Part shown: piece by piece, positions 8,261 to 15,916 of the stretch
Numbering within the stretch: the stretch's first letter is position 1
How the letters are laid out: the number at the start of each line of letters is the position of its first letter
DNA from: Microbacteriaceae bacterium PS02068
GTDB lineage: Bacteria > Actinomycetota > Actinomycetes > Actinomycetales > Microbacteriaceae
Reading direction: 5' to 3'
NCBI GenBank assembly: GCA_029959325.1
Contig: JASCPF010000028.1
Location: 1-38,318 of the forward strand
Length of the DNA stretch: 38,318 bases
Translations under genes and position numbers: made by a program
Notes under the pieces: generated by a model
Database searches by the model: none
Seen by the model: only the letters and a program-made list of their open reading frames with translations
What the model was told of the DNA's origin: nothing

Positions 8261-8319
8261 CACTCCTGGGGATAAGGACGCGTTCGAACGATGCGGAAAC
8301 GTCCTTATCCCCAGGAGTG
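8261..8319. terminator. Perfect 20-bp hairpin between convergent genes
   Basis: The left arm CACTCCTGGGGATAAGGACG (8261-8280) is exactly complementary to 8300-8319, leaving a 19-nt loop that itself contains the palindrome CGTTCGAACG (8281-8290). It lies between the convergent C26 amidotransferase and FMN reductase genes and could terminate both, but no U-tract follows on either strand. A mobile palindromic element is the alternative. Confidence 0.6.
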
Positions 8320-8379
8320 TCGCATTTCCAAGGGCAGTGATCGCGCACCTCGCGCGCGTTCCGCGCACGTGACTCGCCG

Positions 8380-9057
8380 TCACTCGCCCGCGAGACCGCC
8401 CAAGAGGTGGCCGCCGCCCGACGAGCCCATCAGCCCGGTGAAGTTGCCGAGGTAGTTGGCGGGGTCGAACGGGTCGGTGCTGCCGGCCGGCTCGCGGCGC
8501 GCGATCGCCTCGGCGAGCTCACGTGCGCCCTTCTCGACGCGCGCGCTGAGCGGCGCGACCTGGTCGGCCGCCGCGCCCCAGTCGCTCGACGCCGCGAAGA
8601 CGCCCGTCGAGACGGGCTCGGCGTGAAGATACGCGAACAACGGGCGTATCGCGTAGTCGATCGCGAGTGAGTGCCGGGCCGTGCCGGCGTTCGCGCCGAG
8701 CAGCACCGGCATGCCGGTGAGGGCATCGGGGTCGAGCACGTCGATAAACGACTTGAACAGGCCCGAATAGCTCGTCGAGAAGATCGGCGTGACGGCGATG
8801 AGCGCGTCGGCCGACACCACGGTGTTGATGGCCGACTCGAGCGCCGGCGGCGCGAACCCGGTGAGCAGATTGTTCGTGATGTCGTGCGCGAGATCGCGGA
8901 GCTCGATGACATCGACCGATGCCTCGATGCCCTGCTCGCGCAGCTGGAGCAGCGTCGCCGCGGCGAGCCGATCGGCGAGCATGCGCGTCGACGACGGGTT
9001 CGAGAGCCCCGCAGAGACGACGGCGATGCGGCGCATGCCGACTGCCCCGGCGGTCAT
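8380..9057 (-). CDS. LLM-partnered FMN reductase (CE1759 family)
   Basis: The 225-aa product is an NADPH-dependent FMN reductase-like flavodoxin-fold protein: a beta-alpha start (RRIAVVSAGLSNPSSTR) with the flavin phosphate loop, and TPIFSTSYSGLFKSFIDVLD, the conserved quinone/FMN reductase segment. Its direct coupling to an LLM monooxygenase, and the C-terminal Gly-rich tail, match the CE1759 type. It should supply reduced FMN to the partner encoded just upstream. The ATG at 9057 overlaps the partner stop by 4 bp (ATGA). Cytosolic; the oxidised substrate of the pair is unknown. Confidence 0.88.
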   Translation of the reverse strand: MTAGAVGMRRIAVVSAGLSNPSSTRMLADRLAAATLLQLREQGIEASVDVIELRDLAHDITNNLLTGFAPPALESAINTVVSADALIAVTPIFSTSYSGLFKSFIDVLDPDALTGMPVLLGANAGTARHSLAIDYAIRPLFAYLHAEPVSTGVFAASSDWGAAADQVAPLSARVEKGARELAEAIARREPAGSTDPFDPANYLGNFTGLMGSSGGGHLLGGLAGE

Positions 9058-10292
9058 CGTGCACCGCCCGCGGCGACGCCGAACGCCGCGCCGGCGGCAG
9101 CCGCCGGCGCGGGCGCATCCTGATACGGCGAGGGCCCCGAGAGGTTGTCGCCGCGGTTCGCGCGCGGGGTCGCCTGGCGGGAGGGCCCGTCGCCATAGGT
9201 CGCGGCGACGCGCGCGGCGTGCGTCGGGGCATCCGGAACGTTCACCGGGCGGTTCGTCGCGAACTCGCGGCGGAGCGCCGGCACGACCTCGCCGCCCAGG
9301 AAGTCGAGCTGCTCGAGCACGGTCTTCAGCGGAAGCCCGGCGTGATCCATCAGGAACAGCTGGCGCTGGTAGTCGCCGAACAGGTCGCGCATGCCGGCGT
9401 AGCGGTCGATGACCTGCTGCGGCGAGCCGACGGTGAGCGGGGTCATCTCGCTGAAGTCCTCGAGCGAGGGCCCGTGACCGTAGACCGGAGCGTTGTCGAA
9501 GTAGGGGCGGAACTGCGCCACGGCATCCTGCGAGTTGCGTGCCATGAAGGCCTGACCACCCAGCCCGACGATCGCGGTCTCGGGCGCGCCGTGGCCGTAG
9601 TGCTCCCAACGCTGGCGGTACAGGCCGATGAGTCGCTGGTAGTGCTCGGCCGGCCAGAAGATGTTGTTCGCGAAGAAGCCGTCGCCGTAGTACGCGGCCT
9701 GCTCGGCGATCTCGGGCGTGCGGATCGAGCCGTGCCACACGAACGGCGCCACCCCGTCGAGCGGGCGGGGGGTCGCGGTGAAGCCCTGCAGGGGCGTGCG
9801 GAATTTCCCCTCCCAATCGACGACGTCTTCGCGCCACAGCTTGTGCAGCAGGGCGTAGTTCTCGATCGCGAGCGGCAGGCCCTGGCGGATGTCCTTGCCG
9901 AACCAGGGGTAGACCGGGCCGGTGTTGCCGCGGCCCATCATGAGGTCCATCCGGCCGCCCGAGAGGTGCTGCAGCATCGCGTAGTCCTCGGCGATCTTCA
10001 CCGGGTCGTTCGTCGTGATCAGCGTCGTCGACGTCGAGAGGATCAGCCGCTCGGTCTGCGCCGCGAGGTAGGCGAGCGTCGTCGTGGGCGACGACGACCA
10101 GAACGGCGGGTTGTGGTGCTCGCCGAGGGCGAAGACGTCGAGCCCGACCTCTTCGGCGTGCTTCGCGATCTGCACGGTCGCCTGGATCCGCTCGGCCTCG
10201 CTCGGCGTGCGCCCGGTCGTCGGATCCTGGGTGATGTCGCTGACGGTCATGATGCCGAACTGCACCTGCGTCGCCGTGTTCTGCCCGGTCAT
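9054..10292 (-). CDS. FMN-dependent luciferase-like monooxygenase (CE1758 family)
   Basis: The 412-aa protein is a class F bacterial luciferase-like oxidoreductase: QFGIMTVSDI at the N-terminus, ALGEHHNPPF, SGGRMDLMMGRGN and the VWHGSIRTPEIAEQAA barrel segment. The last ~50 residues are a low-complexity Ala/Pro/Gly tail. Such enzymes use FMNH2 and O2 to oxidise small organics; the substrate is not predictable. The ATG at 10292 has AGGAAA 7 nt upstream. The frame stays open to 10364, but the extra 24 residues (MGALHEIHSFACIGCRG...) run through the promoter region and do not resemble the family. It is the first gene of a two-gene operon with the FMN reductase and is divergent from the acyltransferase. 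Confidence 0.9.
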   Translation of the reverse strand: MTGQNTATQVQFGIMTVSDITQDPTTGRTPSEAERIQATVQIAKHAEEVGLDVFALGEHHNPPFWSSSPTTTLAYLAAQTERLILSTSTTLITTNDPVKIAEDYAMLQHLSGGRMDLMMGRGNTGPVYPWFGKDIRQGLPLAIENYALLHKLWREDVVDWEGKFRTPLQGFTATPRPLDGVAPFVWHGSIRTPEIAEQAAYYGDGFFANNIFWPAEHYQRLIGLYRQRWEHYGHGAPETAIVGLGGQAFMARNSQDAVAQFRPYFDNAPVYGHGPSLEDFSEMTPLTVGSPQQVIDRYAGMRDLFGDYQRQLFLMDHAGLPLKTVLEQLDFLGGEVVPALRREFATNRPVNVPDAPTHAARVAATYGDGPSRQATPRANRGDNLSGPSPYQDAPAPAAAAGAAFGVAAGGAR

Positions 10293-10326
10293 GATGTTTC
10301 CTGCCTTCCGGATGCCTCGGCATCCA

Positions 10327-10355
10327 ATACATGCAAATGAATGTATCTCATGCAA
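10327..10355. promoter_or_regulatory. AT-rich inverted repeat, candidate operator/promoter
   Basis: In the divergent gap, ATACAT (10327-10332) and ATGTAT (10341-10346) form an inverted repeat. An overlapping pair of TTGCAT-like half sites (on the minus strand at about 10333 and 10355) gives a second symmetry. The stretch is notably AT-rich for this genome. It sits about 35-60 bp before the LLM start, where a repressor of the MarR or TetR kind could act. No regulator gene is adjacent. Confidence 0.4.
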
Positions 10356-10385
10356 CGCACCCACATCCAGGGTATTCCCGGCAGG

Positions 10386-10391
10386 TAGGGT
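10386..10391 (+). promoter_or_regulatory. -10 hexamer of the acyltransferase gene
   Basis: TAGGGT lies 8 nt before ATG 10400, with no Shine-Dalgarno sequence between; a leaderless transcript is likely. Confidence 0.5.
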
Positions 10392-10399
10392 TGCCTGCG

Positions 10400-11539
10400 A
10401 TGACTCAGCCGCCCGCGCCGCCGCGTGCCGCCTCCGGCACGAAGCCCCCCAAGAAGCGTCGTGTCCCGCTCTGGGACAACGCGCGCTTCGCCTGCATCGT
10501 GCTGGTCGTCCTCGGTCACGCGACGCAGCGGCTGACCTACGACAGCGACGTCGCGCTGGGGCTGTACCTGCTCGTCTACGCCTTCCACATGCCCGCCTTC
10601 GCGATCATCTCGGGCTACTTCTCGAAGTCCGAATCGCCCAGCCGACGCCAGATGGCCCGCGTCATGACCGACATCGTCGCGCCGTACGTGATCTTCGAGG
10701 CGCTGTGGACGCTCACGAAGTGGATCGTCGAGGGGAACGCGAACCCGAACTTCTCCCAGCCGTCGTGGACGCTGTGGTTCCTGCTCGCGTTGGCGATCTT
10801 CCGGCTGATCCTGCCCTACCTCGCACTCCTGCGCTGGCCGCTGCTGTGGACGGTCGTCATCTCGATCACGGCGGGCTACTGGTCGAACGTCGACTCGACG
10901 CTGTCACTGTCGCGCACCCTGGGCCTCCTCCCCTTCTTCACGCTCGGGTGGTGGCTCGCGCACCACGACGTCGTCGCACGGCTGCGGCTGCTGCAGCGGC
11001 GCCGGCTCTGGGTGCGGGTCGGCGCGCTGGGCCTGTTCGCGGTCGCGGGCTTCGTCGCGTGGTTCTTCGTCGACACCTGGCGCGCCGTGAACCTCCGCGA
11101 ATGGCTCTTCTACGACGCCAGCTACGCCGACCTCGGCGGGCCCTGGTGGTCGGGGGCGGTGCGCCTCGCGCTCATGGCGATCGCCCTCGTGCTGAGCCTC
11201 GCATTCTTCGCCCTCGTGCCCCGAGGGTCGTACTGGTGGTCGCACTTCGGCCAGTACACGATGTACGTCTATCTGCTGCACTCGTTCGTGCTCTATCCGT
11301 TCCGCGAGACCGGCGTGCTCCGTAACGCAGAGCCGACGTGGCTGTGGCTGCCTGCGGTGATCGTGCTCTCGGTCGTCGTTGCGCTCGCGCTCGCCACGAA
11401 GCCTGTGCGCACGGCGTTCCGCCCCCTCGTCGAGCCCCGCCCGGCATGGCTGTTCGCCGACCCTGCGCTCGCGGGACGCGAGGGGCACCGCAACGATCCG
11501 ACGGGATCCCGCCGCCCCAGTCCGACGCCCCGGCGGTAA
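10400..11539 (+). CDS. Acyltransferase-3 family membrane protein
   Basis: The 379-aa product is a polytopic acyltransferase-3 protein with roughly ten hydrophobic segments. It opens with a Lys/Arg-rich cytosolic leader (KPPKKRRVPLWDNARF), then the first helix IVLVVLGHATQRL, whose His is the conserved catalytic or substrate residue of the family, then YAFHMPAFAIISGYFSK. The C-terminal ~40 residues are a polar tail rich in Pro/Arg. Family members acylate sugars or other extracytoplasmic molecules, and many actinobacterial ones modify envelope glycans or secreted metabolites. An in-frame ATG at 10331 would add 23 residues unlike the family, and TAGGGT 8 nt before 10400 supports this start. The substrate is unknown. 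Confidence 0.85.
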   Translation: MTQPPAPPRAASGTKPPKKRRVPLWDNARFACIVLVVLGHATQRLTYDSDVALGLYLLVYAFHMPAFAIISGYFSKSESPSRRQMARVMTDIVAPYVIFEALWTLTKWIVEGNANPNFSQPSWTLWFLLALAIFRLILPYLALLRWPLLWTVVISITAGYWSNVDSTLSLSRTLGLLPFFTLGWWLAHHDVVARLRLLQRRRLWVRVGALGLFAVAGFVAWFFVDTWRAVNLREWLFYDASYADLGGPWWSGAVRLALMAIALVLSLAFFALVPRGSYWWSHFGQYTMYVYLLHSFVLYPFRETGVLRNAEPTWLWLPAVIVLSVVVALALATKPVRTAFRPLVEPRPAWLFADPALAGREGHRNDPTGSRRPSPTPRR

Positions 11540-11577
11540 CGGCTTGTAACAGTCGAGCGGATGCCTTGGCATCCGCT

Positions 11578-11583
11578 TATCGT
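11578..11583 (+). promoter_or_regulatory. -10 hexamer of the dioxygenase gene
   Basis: TATCGT lies 6 nt before ATG 11590; leaderless layout. Confidence 0.45.
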
Positions 11584-11589
11584 CGCTCT

Positions 11590-12600
11590 ATGACCGACCT
11601 GAATCTGCCGATCCTCGATCTCTCCCAGCTCGACGACGGGCCCGAGGCCGCCGCCGCGTTCCGCGATCAGCTGCGCGCGGCGACGCACGACGTCGGGTTC
11701 TTCTATCTGACCGGCACGGGCATCACGCCCGAGCTCGAGGAGCGGCTGCACCGCACGGCGCGCGCCTTCTTCGACCTGCCCGAGGCCGACAAGCTCGCGA
11801 TCGAGAACGTCCACAGCCCGCAGTTCCGCGGGTACACCCGCATCGGCGGCGAGCGCACCCAGGGCGCGGTCGACTGGCGCGAGCAGATCGACATCGGGCC
11901 CGACCGCAACACGGTGGACGACCCGGATGCCCCCGACTTCGCCCGCCTCATCGGGCCGAACCTGTGGCCTGCGGCGCAGCCCGAGCTGCGCGAGGTCGCG
12001 ACCGAGTGGCAGGAGCACCTCGCCGGCGTCGCGCGCAAGCTGCTGCGGGCGTGGGCGCTGACCCTCGGCGCGCCCGAGTCGTACTTCGACGAGCACTTCG
12101 GCGAGCCCTCGACGCTGCTGAAGATCGTCCGCTACCCCGGCTCGCGCGAGCCCGAACCCCAGCAGGGCGTCGGCGCGCACAAGGACTCGGGCGTCCTGAC
12201 GCTGCTGTGGGTCGAGCCCGGCAAGGGCGGGCTGCAGGTGCAACGGGACGGCGCCTGGGTGGATGCCCCGTCGGTGCCCGGCGCGTTCGTCGTGAACATC
12301 GGCGAGATGCTCGAATACGCGACCGGCGGCTACCTGATCGCGACGAACCACCGCGTCGTGTCGCCGCGATTCCCCGACGACCGGATCTCGGTGCCGTACT
12401 TCTTCAACCCGGCGCTCGACTCGCGCCTGCCGTTGATCGAGCTGCCCGAAGAGCTCGCGGCAGAGGCACGCGGGGTGACGCAGGACCCGGCGAACCCGAT
12501 CCACGCCCTCTACGGCGAGAACGCGCTGAAGTCGCGCCTGCGCGCGCACCCCGACGTCGCGGCCCGCTGGCACGACGACCTGCTCGCCGCCCGCTCTTAG
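11590..12600 (+). CDS. 2-oxoglutarate/Fe(II)-dependent oxygenase, isopenicillin N synthase-like
   Basis: The 336-aa protein has the DIOX_N domain (PILDLSQLDDGPEAAAAF, VGFFYLTGTGI) and a C-terminal 2OG-Fe(II) oxygenase domain. The iron ligands are clear: H197 and D199 in AHKDSG and a distal H254 in TNHRV, followed by RIS near 264, whose Arg would hold 2-oxoglutarate. The closest recognisable family group is the bacterial isopenicillin-N-synthase-like dioxygenases; there is no biosynthetic cluster here, so a beta-lactam role is not implied. Typical reactions are hydroxylation or oxidative catabolism of small molecules. The gene stands alone and is convergent with rpsO; repeat copy D lies beyond its end. 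Confidence 0.88.
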   Translation: MTDLNLPILDLSQLDDGPEAAAAFRDQLRAATHDVGFFYLTGTGITPELEERLHRTARAFFDLPEADKLAIENVHSPQFRGYTRIGGERTQGAVDWREQIDIGPDRNTVDDPDAPDFARLIGPNLWPAAQPELREVATEWQEHLAGVARKLLRAWALTLGAPESYFDEHFGEPSTLLKIVRYPGSREPEPQQGVGAHKDSGVLTLLWVEPGKGGLQVQRDGAWVDAPSVPGAFVVNIGEMLEYATGGYLIATNHRVVSPRFPDDRISVPYFFNPALDSRLPLIELPEELAAEARGVTQDPANPIHALYGENALKSRLRAHPDVAARWHDDLLAARS

Positions 12601-12620
12601 GCATCCGCCGGATCAGGCGA

Positions 12621-12649
12621 GGGGGTCCTCTCCCCCGCGGATCCCGCGG
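12621..12649 (+). terminator. GC-rich inverted repeats after the dioxygenase gene
   Basis: GGGGG/CCCCC with a 6-nt loop (12621-12636) is followed by CCGCGG-ATC-CCGCGG (12635-12649), 20 bp after the stop codon. There is no U-tract. It is a candidate GC-rich terminator for the dioxygenase gene. Confidence 0.35.
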
Positions 12650-12650
12650 C

Positions 12651-12707
12651 GAAGTGGGCGCATATGGGTGGAACGCCAGGTGAATACCCGCGCGATGCGC
12701 CAACTTC
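12651..12707. repeat. Palindromic repeat copy D
   Basis: Starts with GAAGTGGGCGCATATG and ends with GATGCGCCAACTTC, an imperfect 57-bp palindrome. It aligns with copies A-C (20221-20450) in reverse orientation and lies between the convergent dioxygenase and rpsO genes. Confidence 0.8.
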
Positions 12708-12781
12708 TCTGCGCCGAGGCATCCTCGCCGCCCGCGCGTAGGCATCCCTGGCATCCACTGACGTCCCGGGAATGACGAGAG

Positions 12782-12802
12782 CCGCCCTACACCGTAGGGC
12801 GG
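12782..12802. terminator. Hairpin after rpsO
   Basis: CCGCCCTAC-ACC-GTAGGGCGG is a perfect 9-bp stem with a 3-nt loop, 44 bp beyond the rpsO stop on the minus strand. A weak pyrimidine run (CTCTC on the minus strand, TTCTCC on the plus strand) follows on each side, so it may work in both directions. Confidence 0.55.
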
Positions 12803-12845
12803 TTCTCCAAGAATGTTTCGCGCGATTGAACGCTGGTGCGGCTGC

Positions 12846-13115
12846 TTAGCGGCGAAGACCCAGACGCTCGATGAGCGAGCGGTAGCGCGTGATGTCGATG
12901 TCCTGCAGGTAACCCAGCAGGCGACGGCGCTGACCGACCATCAGGAACAGGCCACGACGCGAGTGGTGGTCGTGCTTGTGCTCCTTCAGGTGCTCGGTGA
13001 GGTCCTTGATGCGCTGCGTCAGCATCGCGACCTGCACCTCGGGGGATCCGGTGTCACCGGGGTGCGTCGCGTACTCTTCGATGATCGCCTTCTTGACGTC
13101 TGCTTCCAGTGCCAT
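12846..13115 (-). CDS. rpsO: 30S ribosomal protein S15
   Basis: The 89-aa product matches S15 end to end: [33 protein letters not shown] and the C-terminal [26 protein letters not shown]15 binds 16S rRNA helices 20-22 early in assembly of the 30S platform. The ATG at 13115 is preceded by GAGAGGGG. Upstream there is a ~85-nt leader from a likely -10 (TAGACT) that can fold, a position where S15 autoregulatory structures occur in other bacteria. The gene is monocistronic here, divergent from the DUF167 gene and convergent with the dioxygenase. Confidence 0.98.
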   Translation of the reverse strand: MALEADVKKAIIEEYATHPGDTGSPEVQVAMLTQRIKDLTEHLKEHKHDHHSRRGLFLMVGQRRRLLGYLQDIDITRYRSLIERLGLRR

Positions 13116-13199
13116 AGGTGATCCCCTCTCTGCTTGTTGCGCGGCGCCCTCTGCCTGATGCGAAGGGCTCTCTTTATCCGCGGCCGATCCAACGGCAAC
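13116..13199 (-). ncRNA. rpsO 5' leader with a possible S15-binding structure
   Basis: The predicted 5' UTR between TAGACT and the ATG contains GCCCT...AGGGC, a stem capped by ~13 nt, just upstream of the ribosome binding site. S15 leaders that bind the protein and repress translation are known in several phyla including Actinobacteria. Whether this one belongs to a known class cannot be judged by eye. Confidence 0.3.
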
Positions 13200-13205
13200 C
13201 TCCAG

Positions 13206-13211
13206 AGTCTA
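13206..13211 (-). promoter_or_regulatory. -10 hexamer of rpsO
   Basis: TAGACT on the minus strand would place the transcript start near 13199, about 84 nt before the S15 start codon. Confidence 0.4.
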
Positions 13212-13239
13212 CCAGCGCCGACACCCTCCCGCGAACTCG

Positions 13240-13245
13240 TAGGCT
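13240..13245 (+). promoter_or_regulatory. -10 hexamer of the DUF167 gene
   Basis: TAGGCT lies 6 nt before GTG 13252; leaderless layout. Confidence 0.5.
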
Positions 13246-13251
13246 CGACGG

Positions 13252-13482
13252 GTGCAGTACACGATCCGCGTCAAGGCCGGCAGCCGCAAAGGGCCGCTCG
13301 TCGAGGCGGATGCCACGGATGCCGCAGCGTTCGTCGTCTTCGTGCGCGAGCGCGCCATCGACGGCGCAGCGAACGAGGGCGTGATCCGCGCGCTGGCCGA
13401 TCACTTCGGGGTGGCACCGCGCGATGTCACGATCCTGCGCGGGCACTCGGCGCGCATCAAGCGGATCGAGGTCGCCGAGTGA
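13252..13482 (+). CDS. DUF167 (YggU-type) family protein
   Basis: The 76-aa protein has the full DUF167 pattern: a beta strand start (YTIRVKAGSRKGP), VRERAIDGAANEGVIRALADHFGVAP, then VTILRGHSARIKRIEV. The family is a small alpha/beta fold of unknown biochemical function, widespread in bacteria and archaea. The GTG start at 13252 follows TAGGCT by 6 nt. Its TGA overlaps the GTG of the MFS gene (GTGA), so both are made from one transcript. A functional link with the exporter is not established and may simply reflect operon packing. Confidence 0.88.
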   Translation: MQYTIRVKAGSRKGPLVEADATDAAAFVVFVRERAIDGAANEGVIRALADHFGVAPRDVTILRGHSARIKRIEVAE

Positions 13483-14816
13483 GCTCCCCTGAGCCCAGCC
13501 GCCGGCGCCTCCCCCGCCTGCGCCGGGATCACTTCATCGACCTGCGGCCCTTCCAGGTGAGTCCCGCGTTCACGCGCCTGTGGATCGGATCGACGCTCGC
13601 CGGCATGGGCGGCCAGCTCACGATCGTCGCGGTCATGCTGCACGTGTACGCCCTCACCCAGGACACGTTCGCCGTGTCGATGGTCGCCGTCGCGGGGCTC
13701 GTGCCGATGATCATCGCGGGCCTCTACGGAGGAATGCTGGCGGATGCCTTCGACCGCCGCACCGTCGCGCTGATCGCGGCATCCGTCACCTTCGCCTCGA
13801 CCCTGCTGCTCGCGATCCTCGCCTGGTCGGGCGGTGAGACCGTGGCGTGGCTGTTCGTGCTGAGCGCCGTGAATTCGGCCGCGAACTCGATCGTCGGTGC
13901 GACGAAGTCGGCGATCACGCCGCGATTGCTGCCCCGCGAGCTGCTGCCCGCCGCGGCGGCCCTGCAGGGCATCACCGTGGGGATCATGGTCATGGCGGGC
14001 CCGGCGCTCGCCGGCGTGCTGGTCGCACTCACGGGCTACGCGTGGACCTACACCGTCGATGTCCTGCTCATGACGACGCTGTTCCTGGGCCTGTGGACCC
14101 TGCCCCACATCAAGCCGGAGGGCGTGATCGTGCGGCCCGGGCTCGAATCGCTCCGCGACGGTGTGCGGTTCCTGAAGCGTGCGCCGAACATCCGCCTGCA
14201 GTACATCCTCGACATCATCGCGATGACCTTCGGAAACCCGCTCGCGCTGTTCCCCGCGATCGGCGCGGTGCTCCTCGGCGGCGGCCCGATCACGACGGGC
14301 GTGCTCACGGCCGCGGTCGCGGCGGGCGCGTTCGTCTCGAGCCTCTTCTCCGGCCCGATCGGCCGGGTGCGTCAGCACGGCATCGGCATCGCGCGGGCGA
14401 TCCAGGTGTTCGGCGCCGCGACGGTCGCCTTCGGCCTTGTGCTGGTCGCGGCGACCCTGGGGTGGTTCGCTCCGCCCGTCGTCGATGCGACCCACGCGAA
14501 CTACGCCCTCATCGTGCTCGCGGTGCTCGCGCTGGCGATCACCGGCGCCGCCGACAACGTCAGCGCGATCTACCGCTCGACGATGATGCAGTCCGCCGTG
14601 CCCGACACGATGCGCGGCCGGCTGCAGGGCGTCTTCATGGTCGTGGTCGCCGGCGGCCCGCGCGTCGGCGCCCTCTATGCCGGCACGCTCGCGACCCTCA
14701 CGGCACTGTGGGTGCCGCCGCTGCTCGGCGGTTTCATCATCGTCGGGCTCGTCGGGCTGCTGGTGCGGCTCAATCCGCGATTCCGCGCCTACGACGCCGA
14801 GCACCCCGAGCCCTGA
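13479..14816 (+). CDS. MFS transporter, EntS/multidrug exporter type
   Basis: The 445-aa product has an Arg-rich N-terminal tail (SSPEPSRRRLPRLRRDHFIDLRPFQ), then about 11-12 hydrophobic segments. The first contains FTRLWIGSTLAGMGGQL and the loop after helix 2-3 is GGMLADAFDRRTV, the MFS motif-A equivalent. The overall pattern is that of the MFS_3/EntS group, exporters of siderophores or hydrophobic drugs. The substrate is unknown. It starts at GTG 13479, overlapping the DUF167 stop. The 111 bp after it hold nothing I recognise except the -10 of the next gene. Confidence 0.85.
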   Translation: MSSPEPSRRRLPRLRRDHFIDLRPFQVSPAFTRLWIGSTLAGMGGQLTIVAVMLHVYALTQDTFAVSMVAVAGLVPMIIAGLYGGMLADAFDRRTVALIAASVTFASTLLLAILAWSGGETVAWLFVLSAVNSAANSIVGATKSAITPRLLPRELLPAAAALQGITVGIMVMAGPALAGVLVALTGYAWTYTVDVLLMTTLFLGLWTLPHIKPEGVIVRPGLESLRDGVRFLKRAPNIRLQYILDIIAMTFGNPLALFPAIGAVLLGGGPITTGVLTAAVAAGAFVSSLFSGPIGRVRQHGIGIARAIQVFGAATVAFGLVLVAATLGWFAPPVVDATHANYALIVLAVLALAITGAADNVSAIYRSTMMQSAVPDTMRGRLQGVFMVVVAGGPRVGALYAGTLATLTALWVPPLLGGFIIVGLVGLLVRLNPRFRAYDAEHPEP

Positions 14817-14914
14817 GCGCCCCGAGAACTGCGGCAATCGTAGGCCGACTGCCGTTCCTCGGCGGGTTTCGGCCGTCGCACCCGCGGGCGGGGCGCGACG
14901 TCTGCGGCAGGCAA

Positions 14915-14920
14915 TAGAGT
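14915..14920 (+). promoter_or_regulatory. -10 hexamer of the EamA gene
   Basis: TAGAGT lies 7 nt before GTG 14928. Confidence 0.45.
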
Positions 14921-14927
14921 CACCCGG

Positions 14928-15879
14928 GTGAGCACCGCCCCCGCCTCCACCGCCCCGGCCCGCGACGCCGTGACGTCGTCGCCCGCGTCGATCGCCGTGC
15001 AGTTCGTGCTCTGCGGCATCATCTGGGGCTCGAGCTTCCTCTTCATGAAGACGGCGCTCACGGGCCTGTCTCCCGCCCAGGTCGCGTGGTCGCGACTGAT
15101 CCTGGGGGCGCTCACGCTCGCGGTCTTCGTCGTCATCAGGCGCGAGCGCCTGCCGCGGCGGCTCGTCGTGTGGGCGCACATGACGGTGCTCGCGGTCACG
15201 TTCTGCGTCGTGCCGTTCCTGCTCTTCTCGTGGGCGCAGCAGCACGTCACGAGCGGCCTCGCGAGCATCTACAACGCGACGACCCCGATCATGACGGCGA
15301 TCATGGCGTGGCTCGTTGCGGGTCGAGAAGCTGCGCCCTGGCCAGATCGCCGGCATCCTCGTCGGCATCCTCGGCGTGATGGTCATCATCGCGCCCTGGC
15401 AGGGTCTCGACCTGTCGCAGAGCCTCGTCGCGCAGCTCGCGATCCTCGGGGCGACCGCCTGCTACGGCTTCAGCCTCGCCTACATGCGCCGATTCGTCTC
15501 GAACACGGGCATGAGCGCGCTGATGTTCTCGTTCCTGAACATCGGCATCGCGGCGGCGATCATGGCCGTGCTCACCCCGGTGGTGGCCCTGAGCCCGGTG
15601 ACCCTCGACGGCTGGGTCATCGGCAGCGTCGTGCTGCTGGGATGCCTCGGCACGGGCGTCGCGTACATCTGGAACCAGAACACGGTGCGGGCGTGGGGCC
15701 CGACGCGCGCGTCGACGGTGACCTACATCACCCCGATCGTCGGCGTGCTGCTGGGCGTCGTGGTGCTGCATGAAGACGTGTCGTGGAACGAGCCCGTCGG
15801 CGCGCTCATCGTCTTCCTCGGCATCCTGCTCGCGCAGAACCGCCTGCGACGGCGGCCGCGCGAAGCGGCGGTCGGCTAG
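14928..15879 (+). pseudogene. EamA/DMT family permease, frameshifted
   Basis: The N-terminal half (from GTG 14928) reads as five helices of an EamA transporter: VLCGIIWGSSFLFMKTAL, AWSRLILGALTLAVFVV and IYNATTPIMTAIMAWLV. The frame then turns into Arg/Pro-rich nonsense. The C-terminal half continues in the next forward frame from about 15316 (LRVEKLRPGQIAGILVGIL to the end at 15879), with the second EamA repeat (TYITPIVGVLLGVVVLHE). One extra base, or two missing bases, near 15315 explains it; the intact protein would be ~316 aa with ten helices. Both halves keep normal codon use, so this is a very recent mutation or a sequencing error. Substrate of the family: small metabolites or amino acids, usually by export. 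Confidence 0.8.
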
Positions 15880-15904
15880 CACGCGCAATGTCGGAGGGGC
15901 GCGT

Positions 15905-15910
15905 CACGCT
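15905..15910 (+). promoter_or_regulatory. -10-like hexamer of the AlkA-like gene
   Basis: CACGCT lies 6 nt before ATG 15917; a weak match, kept because of the spacing shared with other genes. Confidence 0.25.
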
Positions 15911-15916
15911 GGTGCG

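Noticed and set aside
8380..10292. Monooxygenase pair as bacterial luciferase (luxAB)
   Set aside because: The partner is a flavodoxin-fold reductase, and the sequence fits the CE1758/CE1759 oxidoreductase type rather than light-emitting luciferase.
11590..12600. Isopenicillin N synthase of a beta-lactam pathway
   Set aside because: Only the general fold and iron ligands match, and no ACV synthetase or other pathway gene is nearby.
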